DNA of 64,000 bases from an uncultured Clostridia bacterium (GTDB lineage Bacteria > Bacillota > Clostridia > CAKSNL01 > HGM11501), in the NCBI GenBank assembly GCA_934476235.1, contig CAKSNL010000001.1, positions 372,001 through 436,000 of the forward strand. The letters run 5' to 3'. The notes below the pieces were generated by a model. That model had not been told where the DNA came from, did no database searches, and saw nothing but the letters and a program-made list of their open reading frames with translations. Position 1 is the stretch's first letter, and every line of letters starts with the position of its first letter. Both the position numbers and the translations under genes were made by a program. This document shows, piece by piece, positions 57,943 through 64,000 of the stretch.

Positions 57943-58377
57943 TTACTGTCTTGCCAAAACCCGGACATCCTTAACTCCGGAAAGCGCGGAAAGCCTGTCA
58001 ACAAGTTCATTTAAGTCCACTGCCGAAATATCGTTCTGCACTGAAATCGTCACATCGGCAACGGAATTTACCGGTATGTTCTGATTAATGGTAAGCACAT
58101 TGGTCTTAGCGTCGGCAAGCACGGAAAGGATTGACGATAACACCCCCGTGATGTCCGAAACTATGAAAAACAGGGTAATTATGCCCTGCATCTGATTGAA
58201 CGGAAAAACGTAGTCGCGGTATTTATAAAATGCGCTTCTTGAAATCTCCGCCTTCTTCACCGCATCGGAGATATCCTTACATTCACCGTCCGCCAGCAGC
58301 TTTTTTGCGTGAAGCACCTTCGAAAAAACCTCCGGAAGCACTTTTGAGTCTATCAGCATTAACGAAGTTTTGCTCAT
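57943..58377 (-). CDS. pheB: PheB-type ACT-domain protein
   Basis: A 144-residue protein of the UPF0735/PheB family. The N-terminal part is helical (KVLHAKKLLADGECKDISDAVKKAEISRSAFYKYRD, split here) and resembles a DNA-binding helix-turn-helix; the C-terminal half is an ACT domain (ITLFFIVSDITGVLSSILSVLADA) that probably binds an amino acid. In Bacillus pheB lies next to pheA; here it heads the threonine-branch operon, where it may act as an amino-acid-responsive regulator. The ATG at 58377 follows AGAGGTGG. Confidence 0.88.
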   Translation of the reverse strand: MSKTSLMLIDSKVLPEVFSKVLHAKKLLADGECKDISDAVKKAEISRSAFYKYRDYVFPFNQMQGIITLFFIVSDITGVLSSILSVLADAKTNVLTINQNIPVNSVADVTISVQNDISAVDLNELVDRLSALSGVKDVRVLARQ

Positions 58378-58418
58378 CTTTTGTCCACCTCTCGTAAACA
58401 AATGTACTCTTATAATAG

Positions 58419-58447
58419 ATTATAACATACTTAATTTAACCCGTCAA
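58419..58447 (-). promoter_or_regulatory. Promoter of the pheB-hom-thrB-lysC operon
   Basis: On the minus strand TTGACG (58442-58447) and TATAAT (58419-58424) are separated by 17 bases. The leader of about 35 bases is too short for a T-box. Confidence 0.88.
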
Positions 58448-58511
58448 TGAGATTATTGCATAAAAAAACCGTTTTATGCCTGAGTTTCTAAACATAATAG
58501 ACAAAAAGATG

Positions 58512-58569
58512 ATGCAAAAATTTCTCCATGCAAGCCAAAAGCGCGTTTCCGCGCTTTTGGCTTGCATGG
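58512..58569 (-). terminator. Very long perfect terminator hairpin
   Basis: Arms at 58526-58545 and 58550-58569 are perfectly complementary over 20 bases, with a GAAA tetraloop on the minus strand (GNRA type), followed by AGAAATTTTTG. It lies just after the small Cys/Met-rich gene and isolates it from pheB. Confidence 0.85.
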
Positions 58570-58577
58570 CAGAGCTC

Positions 58578-58799
58578 CTACTCCTGCGATTCGGGAAACG
58601 GAATATTCGCTCTCTGCCCGAACATATTATACTGCGGCACTGTTCCGCCCGGGAATCCTCCGCTCATAAAGGGGCAATACATAAACGGGCATCCGTTCTG
58701 CGGATATGCGCTCGTCATATATGTATTGTACATACACGGGCACATAAACGGCATTCTCGAAGTCTGATTTTCGTTCCGGTTTGTGTTGTTTTCGTTCAT
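58578..58799 (-). CDS. Small Cys/Met/Pro-rich protein, possibly spore-coat-related
   Basis: A 73-residue protein. The ribosome site AAGGAGG lies seven bases before the ATG, so translation is likely. The first 14 residues are polar and asparagine-rich; the centre (RMPFMCPCMYNTYM, NGCPFMYCPFM) is dense in Met, Cys, Pro, Tyr and Phe. The composition recalls small spore-coat or metal-binding proteins, but I do not recognise the family. A possible SigK-type -10 (CATATTAT) lies upstream. It is flanked by two terminators and stands alone. Confidence 0.65.
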   Translation of the reverse strand: MNENNTNRNENQTSRMPFMCPCMYNTYMTSAYPQNGCPFMYCPFMSGGFPGGTVPQYNMFGQRANIPFPESQE

Positions 58800-58814
58800 A
58801 GCAAGACCTCCTTA

Positions 58815-58836
58815 ATAAGTCCTGCTACATAATATG
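58815..58836 (-). promoter_or_regulatory. Possible SigK-like -10 region of the small Cys/Met gene
   Basis: On the minus strand CATATTATG lies about 30 bases before the ATG and resembles the SigK -10 CATANNNTA with one mismatch. A CAC about 16 bases further upstream could serve as the short -35. No sigma-A promoter was found. The match is weak. Confidence 0.25.
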
Positions 58837-58871
58837 AAAAGAAGCGCAATTTGGTGAATTACGCTTCTTTT
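58837..58871 (-). terminator. Terminator of the lon-engB-tadA-metG-tatD run
   Basis: AAAAGAAGCG and CGCTTCTTTT with additional AATT/AATT pairing, overlapping the tatD stop codon and followed by TTTTCATATT on the minus strand. Confidence 0.8.
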
Positions 58872-59623
58872 ATACCGAAAAAATTCATGGCGTTGTCATA
58901 CGTTAAGCGCAAAAGCTCATCGGGTTCTTTTCCCAAAATGAGCCCCGCCCTTTCGGCGACATACCTGATATTGGAAGAGTCGTTCCTCTTTCCGCGCACG
59001 GGCTCCGGCGAAAGGTACGGTGCGTCCGTTTCAAAAAGCAGCCTGTCCAAAGGAACATTCGGGAGCATCTCCACGGTCTTTTTATTGTTCTTAAACGTGA
59101 GCGTTCCGCCGACTCCGATGTAAAGCCCCAGCTTCAGCACTTCCTTTAAGGACTCGCTGTTCCCCGAAAAGCAATGCATGACCGCTCTTTTCGGAGTATG
59201 CGCCTTTAATATTTCAAGGCAGTCGGCGTACGCGTCCCTCTCGTGAATGATAAGCGGAAGTCCGAGCTTGTCCGATAACTTTATCTGCGATATAAATATC
59301 TCCTTCTGGAGCTCTTTATTCTCTTTGGTGTAGTGATAGTCAAGCCCGACCTCGCCTATCGCAACGCATTTTTCGTGCTTTGCCAGGCTTTCTATCGCAT
59401 GCAAATCTTTGCACTCATCCACATTTTCCGGATGAATGCCGACCGCGGCATATATAAAAGGAAATTTCCCGGAAAGCGAAAGCGCCGCTTCGGAGGACAA
59501 TACGTCACATCCGCAGTTGACTGCCTTTCCGACGCCCCTATCCGGGAGCGAGGCTAAAAGCTCCTCCCTGTCGGACGCAAACGCTTCATCGTCATAATGT
59601 GCGTGAGAATCGAATATCGTCAT
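58859..59623 (-). CDS. tatD: TatD-family DNase/metal hydrolase
   Basis: A 254-residue TIM-barrel metal-dependent hydrolase. The metal ligands are all visible: DSHAHYDDEAF, AIGEVGLDYHY, LIIHERDAYAD, VMHCFSGN and FETDAPYLSPEPVRGKRNDS. Family members are 3'-5' exonucleases or deoxyribonucleases. Its start overlaps the metG stop by four bases, a pairing common in Gram-positives. Confidence 0.93.
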   Translation of the reverse strand: MTIFDSHAHYDDEAFASDREELLASLPDRGVGKAVNCGCDVLSSEAALSLSGKFPFIYAAVGIHPENVDECKDLHAIESLAKHEKCVAIGEVGLDYHYTKENKELQKEIFISQIKLSDKLGLPLIIHERDAYADCLEILKAHTPKRAVMHCFSGNSESLKEVLKLGLYIGVGGTLTFKNNKKTVEMLPNVPLDRLLFETDAPYLSPEPVRGKRNDSSNIRYVAERAGLILGKEPDELLRLTYDNAMNFFGIKEA

Positions 59624-61542
59624 CCGACGTCCGCTCCCGACGTGCCCTCTTTATCCGTGGTCAGAATGTTGATCTCCCCGGACTCGCTCGTCGCAAGTAT
59701 CATGCCCTCGGACTCAATTCCGCGGATCTTCGCCTTTTTAAGGTTCGTGATCAGTATAACGGTTTTCCCGACAATCTCCTCGGGCGAATAGCTTTTCGCA
59801 ATTCCCGAAACGACGGTGCGGCGCTCGCTGCCGAGCTCTACGGTAAGTTTTAAAAGCTTGTCAGCCTTTTCGATTTTTTCGGCTGCAATGACCTTTGCGG
59901 TCTTTAACTTAATCTTTGCAAAATCGTCTATAGTGATCTCGGGCGCCTTTTCTTCCTCTTTTTGCTCTTCTTCGCCGCCGAAAATATCGTCCGATACCTC
60001 TTTTAAGGTCTTTTCCTCGTCAAGCCTTGCAAATATCGGCTTTGCCTCGCCGACTCTGACTTTTCTTTCCTTATTAAACTTTGCAATTGATTCATAGTTC
60101 TCATCGTCCGCGCCGGTAACCTCCAAAATCGTTTTTGCAGTCCCGGGCATGAACGGGCTTATTAATATCCCGATAAATCTTATCGCCTCGGAAAGGTTGT
60201 AAAGCACCGTTTCAAGGCGGTCCTTCTTCGTTTCGTCCTTCGCCAAAACCCACGGAAGCGTCTCGTCAATATACTTATTGCTCCTTCTCGCGAGCGACAT
60301 AATCGCCTCAAGAGAGTCGGCAACCTTAAATTCCGCCATTTTTGCCGCAACCTCGTCTTTGGTCTCAGTGCACTCTATGATCAGGGACGCGTCAAACTCA
60401 TCCTCCGAGCCCTTATGGCTGACCTCGCCGCCGAAATACTTATTTATCATTGCGACGGTTCTTGTCACAAGGTTGCCAAGTGTGTTCGCAAGGTCGGAAT
60501 TATAGCGCGAGATAATAGTCTGGAGAGTTATCGTTCCGTCCGCCGCGAAGGGCATTTCGCGAAGAACATAGTACCTTATCGCGTCCACCCCGAAATGGCG
60601 CACCAGATCGTCGGCATACATAACATTGCCCTTGGACTTGCTCATCTTGTCGCCGCCGGACAAAAGCCACGGATGCCCGAAAACCTTTTCGGGAAGCGGC
60701 TCGCCGAGCGCCATTAACATGATGGGCCAGTATATCGTGTGGAAACGCAGAATGTCCTTACCGATTATGTGAACATTTGCGGGCCAGTATTTTTTGTAGT
60801 TTTCACCCTTATTATCAACATCGTACCCGAGCGCGGTGATGTAGTTTGAAAGCGCGTCGATCCATACATATATAACGTGCTTATCGTCAAACGTTACGGG
60901 TATTCCCCACTTGAACGAGGTTCTCGAAACGCACAGATCCTGAAGACCGGGCTTTAAGAAATTGTTTACCATTTCGCGCTTTCTTGCCTCGGGCTGAATG
61001 AAATCGGGGTGCGACTCGATGTATTCCTCAAGCCTTTTCTGGTACTTGCTCATTTTAAAGAAATACGCTTCCTCGTGTGTGCGCTTAACCGGTCTTCCGC
61101 AGTCGGGACATATCCCGTCCGGCGCCTGAGTATCGGTAAAGAACGACTCGCACGGCACGCAGTAGAGCCCCTCGTACTCGCTCTTATAGATATCGCCCTG
61201 ATCGTAGAATTTTTTAAATATCTTCTGAACCGCGGCGACATGCTCCTCATCCGTCGTTCTTATAAATTTGTCATAGCTTGCGCCCATAAGGTCCCATATT
61301 CTCTTTATCTCACCGGCAACCTTGTCAACGTACGCCTTCGGAGTCACGCCCTCTTTTTCGGCTATCTCCTCAATCTTCTGACCGTGCTCGTCTGTTCCCG
61401 TAAGGAAGAAAACATCCTTCCCGATAAGGCGGTTAAAGCGTGCTATAGCGTCCGTCAGCACGATCTCATAGGTGTTTCCGATGTGCGGTTTTCTCGATGT
61501 GTACGCAATCGCCGTGGTTATATAAAATTTTTCCTTTTCCAT
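59620..61542 (-). CDS. metG: Methionyl-tRNA synthetase
   Basis: A 640-residue class I synthetase that charges tRNA-Met. KPHIGNTYEIV holds the HIGH-type motif, GGDKMSKSKGN holds KMSKS, and the zinc knuckle is CVPCESFFTD...CPDCGRP (near residues 127-150). A C-terminal tRNA-binding OB-fold follows (FAKIKLKTAKVIAAEKIEKADKLL, split here). It lies in the run with tadA and engB, five bases after tadA. No T-box leader is present upstream. Confidence 0.97.
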   Translation of the reverse strand: MEKEKFYITTAIAYTSRKPHIGNTYEIVLTDAIARFNRLIGKDVFFLTGTDEHGQKIEEIAEKEGVTPKAYVDKVAGEIKRIWDLMGASYDKFIRTTDEEHVAAVQKIFKKFYDQGDIYKSEYEGLYCVPCESFFTDTQAPDGICPDCGRPVKRTHEEAYFFKMSKYQKRLEEYIESHPDFIQPEARKREMVNNFLKPGLQDLCVSRTSFKWGIPVTFDDKHVIYVWIDALSNYITALGYDVDNKGENYKKYWPANVHIIGKDILRFHTIYWPIMLMALGEPLPEKVFGHPWLLSGGDKMSKSKGNVMYADDLVRHFGVDAIRYYVLREMPFAADGTITLQTIISRYNSDLANTLGNLVTRTVAMINKYFGGEVSHKGSEDEFDASLIIECTETKDEVAAKMAEFKVADSLEAIMSLARRSNKYIDETLPWVLAKDETKKDRLETVLYNLSEAIRFIGILISPFMPGTAKTILEVTGADDENYESIAKFNKERKVRVGEAKPIFARLDEEKTLKEVSDDIFGGEEEQKEEEKAPEITIDDFAKIKLKTAKVIAAEKIEKADKLLKLTVELGSERRTVVSGIAKSYSPEEIVGKTVILITNLKKAKIRGIESEGMILATSESGEINILTTDKEGTSGADVG

Positions 61543-61547
61543 TTATA

Positions 61548-61988
61548 TCAGTCCTTTCTTCGGTCTTTGAAAAAATCCGTGATAAGTCCTTCTCCCCGCG
61601 GAAGATAAAGCCCTCCGCATATGCTGTAGTTTTTATTAAAAACGTTTACTTTTCCTCCGCACGCGCCCGCTTCGCGGTCGAACGCGGAAAAGTAAATGTT
61701 TTTTATTCTTGCGTTCATAATCGCGCCGGCGCACATTATGCAAGGTTCCATCGTCACGATTATCGCAGCATCCGAAAGCCGCCAGTCGCCCGTTTTTTCC
61801 GCCGCGCGCCTGATTGCAAGAATCTCCGCGTGATCGGTCGGGCACATGTTCTTCTCGCGCTCGTTGTGGGCGGAGGAAATTATCGCCCCTCCGGAAACAA
61901 TTACCGCGCCGACCGGAACGTCCCCCTCTTTTTTTGCCTGCTCAGCCTCTAAAAAAGCGAGCTCAAACGCTTCCTTCACAGATACCAT
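61548..61988 (-). CDS. tadA: tRNA adenosine(34) deaminase
   Basis: A 146-residue zinc deaminase that converts A34 to inosine in tRNA-Arg. HAEILAIRRAAE holds the HAE motif with the catalytic glutamate, and MEPCIMCAGAIMNARI holds PCxxC. The ATG at 61988, five bases after GGAGGT, lies inside the 3' end of engB; the two frames overlap by 26 bases, so translational coupling is likely. Confidence 0.95.
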   Translation of the reverse strand: MVSVKEAFELAFLEAEQAKKEGDVPVGAVIVSGGAIISSAHNEREKNMCPTDHAEILAIRRAAEKTGDWRLSDAAIIVTMEPCIMCAGAIMNARIKNIYFSAFDREAGACGGKVNVFNKNYSICGGLYLPRGEGLITDFFKDRRKD

Positions 61989-62556
61989 AAAGCACCTCCA
62001 GCGCCTCGGAGACTCCCATTCCCTTTTCCGCGGAAAAGGGAATCAAAATGTCCTTATCGTCCATCTTTAAAGTGTCCGATACTATGCAAAGATTTTTCTC
62101 TATCTCGCTTTTTTTGATCTTATCCGCCTTCGTGGCGATTACGACGCACCCGTCCTGACGGCTCTTTATAAAGTCATACATCGTGCAGTCGTCGACCGAG
62201 GGTTTATGCCTTATATCCACAATAAGAAACGTTGTCGCCAGGTTCTTGCGGTTATAAAGATAGTGGTTTATCATCTCGCCCCACTTCGCCTTTTCCGCCT
62301 TGGAGACCTCCGCATATCCGTATCCCGGCAAATCTACCAGCATGAGGCGGTTATCAATATTATAAAAATTAAGCGTTGCAGTCTTTCCCGGCTTTGAAGA
62401 GGTGCGCGCCAGGTTTTTGCGGTTTAATATCTTATTTATGAAAGACGATTTTCCCACATTCGACCGTCCGGCAAAAGCAACCTCGGGAAAATCCGTCTTT
62501 GGATACTGCTTTTCCGAAACGGCGCTTATGACGAGCGACGCATTATTAAGATTCAT
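61963..62556 (-). CDS. engB: Ribosome-biogenesis GTPase EngB/YsxC
   Basis: A 197-residue GTPase needed for 50S ribosome assembly. The G motifs are GRSNVGKSSFIN (G1), LVDLPGYGYAEVS (G3), VIATKADKIK (G4) and FSAEKGMGV (G5). The ATG at 62556 is set by GGAGAAGAG and overlaps the lon stop codon (ATGA); the lon-engB order is classic for Firmicutes. Confidence 0.96.
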   Translation of the reverse strand: MNLNNASLVISAVSEKQYPKTDFPEVAFAGRSNVGKSSFINKILNRKNLARTSSKPGKTATLNFYNIDNRLMLVDLPGYGYAEVSKAEKAKWGEMINHYLYNRKNLATTFLIVDIRHKPSVDDCTMYDFIKSRQDGCVVIATKADKIKKSEIEKNLCIVSDTLKMDDKDILIPFSAEKGMGVSEALEVLYGICEGSV

Positions 62557-64000
62557 ATCTCTTCTCCTTTGCATCTTAATCCGTCGGCACGGTGCTCCTT
62601 CGGCTGATAGAACACCTCGGGCTTTCTCTTTTTTTCACCGAGCGCCGTTTTAAAAACCTCGTCCGCCGTCTTCACCGGAACAATGTTAAGCTTTTCCTTC
62701 ACTGACCCGTCTATCTTAACAAGGTCTTTTTTGTTTTTGTCCGGAATTATCACGGTTTTCGCGCCCGCGCGGTATGCCGCAAGCATCTTTTCCTTAAGTC
62801 CGCCTATCGGAAGCACTCTGCCCGAGAGCGTGATCTCGCCCGTCATCGCAACGTCGGCGAGAGCGCTCACGCCCGTTAAGGCGCTTAAAATTGCCGTTGC
62901 CACGGTAATGCCGGCGGAGGGACCGTCCTTCGGGGTCGCCCCTTCAGGGAAATGAATGTGAATGTCCTTCTTTTTGTAAAACTCCGGATCGACACCAAAG
63001 TCATCCGCGCGGCTTCTTATATAGCTTACCGCGGTTTTTGCCGATTCCTTCATAACGTCACCCAGGCTTCCGGTAAGCTCCAGCCTTCCCGTTCCGTCCA
63101 TCACGAGTGCCTCGACCGTCAGCGTAACTCCGCCGACCCTGGTCCACGCAAGCCCCGTTACGACTCCGGGAGGATTTTTCTTTTCCACAAGATCTCTTTC
63201 ATATTTTACCGGACCCAAAAAGTCGGAAAGATTTTTCTTAGTCACCGTCACGCTCTTTTTCTCGCCCTTAACAATCAGCGTCGCGGCTTTTCTCATCACG
63301 GTGCCGATGGTCCGCTCAAGATTTCTGACCCCGGCTTCCGCCGTATATCCTTCTATTATTTCCGATATGATTGCATCGCCCATCTTTATCTCGGACTTTT
63401 TAAGCCCGTTTTCCTCCATCTGGCGGGGAATAAGATAGCCATTTGCAATTTTTAACTTTTCCTCGTCGGTATATCCGGAAAGCTCTATAACCTCAAGCCT
63501 GTCCAAAAGAGCAGGCGGAATAGTATCTAAGCTGTTCGCTGTGGTGATGAACATTATCTTTGAAAGGTCGTAGGGTATCTCCAGATAATGGTCGCGGAAC
63601 GCGTTATTCTGCGCACCGTCCAAAACCTCCAGCATTGCCGACGCGGGATCGCCTTTAAAGTCAGAACCGAGCTTGTCTATCTCATCCAAAAGTATCAGCG
63701 CGGTCTTGCTTTTCGCTCTCGCGACGGCGTTTATGATTCTTCCCGGCATCGCCCCGACATAGGTTTTCCTGTGTCCTCTTATCTCAGCCTCGTCGCGCAC
63801 TCCGCCAAGGCTCATTCTGACGTATTTTCTCCCCGTCGCCTCGGCAACAGACTTTGCAATAGAGGTCTTTCCGACCCCGGGAGGACCGAAAAGGCAAAGG
63901 ATGGTGCCCTTGGCATTATCCGTCCGCTTTCTTACCGCGAGGTATTCCGTTATGCGCTCCTTAACGTCCGAAAGCCCGTAATGGTCGCGCTCCAATATCT
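62553..64000 (-). CDS. lon: ATP-dependent protease Lon, C-terminal part
   Basis: The frame is open at the window edge, so the N-terminal domain lies outside; about 480 residues are visible, starting ILERDHYGL. Walker A is FGPPGVGKTSIAK, Walker B is ALILLDEIDKLG, and the AAA+ lid follows. The protease domain has the catalytic serine in PKDGPSAGITVATA and the lysine in GLKEKMLAAYRAGAKT. Lon degrades misfolded and regulatory proteins. It is 3'-coupled to engB. Confidence 0.96.
   Translation of the reverse strand, partial: ILERDHYGLSDVKERITEYLAVRKRTDNAKGTILCLFGPPGVGKTSIAKSVAEATGRKYVRMSLGGVRDEAEIRGHRKTYVGAMPGRIINAVARAKSKTALILLDEIDKLGSDFKGDPASAMLEVLDGAQNNAFRDHYLEIPYDLSKIMFITTANSLDTIPPALLDRLEVIELSGYTDEEKLKIANGYLIPRQMEENGLKKSEIKMGDAIISEIIEGYTAEAGVRNLERTIGTVMRKAATLIVKGEKKSVTVTKKNLSDFLGPVKYERDLVEKKNPPGVVTGLAWTRVGGVTLTVEALVMDGTGRLELTGSLGDVMKESAKTAVSYIRSRADDFGVDPEFYKKKDIHIHFPEGATPKDGPSAGITVATAILSALTGVSALADVAMTGEITLSGRVLPIGGLKEKMLAAYRAGAKTVIIPDKNKKDLVKIDGSVKEKLNIVPVKTADEVFKTALGEKKRKPEVFYQPKEHRADGLRCKGEEI

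Noticed and set aside
58378..58418. Possible T-box or amino-acid attenuator before the threonine operon
   Set aside because: The leader is only about 35 bases and has no anti-terminator or specifier structure.
1..64000. tRNA, rRNA, insertion sequences, prophage or restriction/defence genes
   Set aside because: None seen on reading both strands; no transposase, integrase, terminal inverted repeats or tRNA-like cloverleaf was recognised.

Overview
The window reads as a chromosomal segment of an anaerobic Firmicute of the class Clostridia, probably a gut or rumen member of the Oscillospirales or a relative. Support comes from a perfect CIRCE element before hrcA-grpE-dnaK-dnaJ, AGGAGG-type ribosome sites, many TTGACA/TATAAT promoters with 17-bp spacers, SLH-domain surface proteins, and families typical of Gram-positives (YolD, YitT, PheB, BspA-like repeats). 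The assignment is inference; no rRNA or tRNA gene was seen. Both edges cut a gene: a U32-family protein on the left and Lon on the right.

Layout. 0-7.3 kb: U32 protein end, DUF1858 protein, a YolD/Y-family polymerase pair, an SLH-anchored serpin, a tiny TTG-start gene behind a hairpin, and a WecG-type glycosyltransferase / lipoprotein / thymidylate kinase operon. 7.3-15.2 kb: sugar metabolism. An AraC regulator faces a GH127-type beta-L-arabinofuranosidase; a second AraC regulator faces a nagA / Gfo-Idh oxidoreductase / nagB-like / sugar isomerase operon with a 21-bp-phased direct repeat. 15.2-19.9 kb: the HrcA-controlled chaperone operon. 20.0-45.7 kb: about 26 kb almost wholly devoted to exported proteins. 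These are a subtilase, a 2196-residue SLH protein and a 2490-residue Ig-like protein in one operon; a beta-helix protein; an SH3b/stalk-domain protein preceded by a DUF4379 zinc-ribbon gene; and two BspA-type leucine-rich-repeat proteins. A MerR/GyrI-type regulator sits inside this block, with a 19-bp-spacer promoter facing it. 45.8-54.5 kb: a double-HTH regulator, an OPA-type MFS transporter, PgsA, a DUF4234-like membrane protein, a candidate small RNA, an ADP-ribosylglycohydrolase, a PutP symporter and a YitT protein. 54.6-58.4 kb: the threonine-branch operon pheB-hom-thrB-lysC. 58.5-64 kb: a small Cys/Met/Pro-rich protein and the housekeeping run lon-engB-tadA-metG-tatD.

How the parts fit. 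The exported proteins share modules (SLH, Listeria-Bacteroides repeat, copper-amine-oxidase-like stalk domain), and two of them share a nearly identical C-terminal cassette, suggesting one family of envelope-attached adhesins or scaffolds. The SLH serpin and the subtilase add protease inhibition and proteolysis at the same surface. The most unusual items are the MerR-type promoter in front of an exported-protein operon, the giant-protein/subtilase operon, the SLH-serpin, two places where a Shine-Dalgarno lies in the 3' arm of a terminator hairpin, a small-RNA candidate near 50.5-50.64 kb, and the nag-like operon with extra redox and isomerase genes. I saw no CRISPR array, prophage, insertion sequence or classical defence system.
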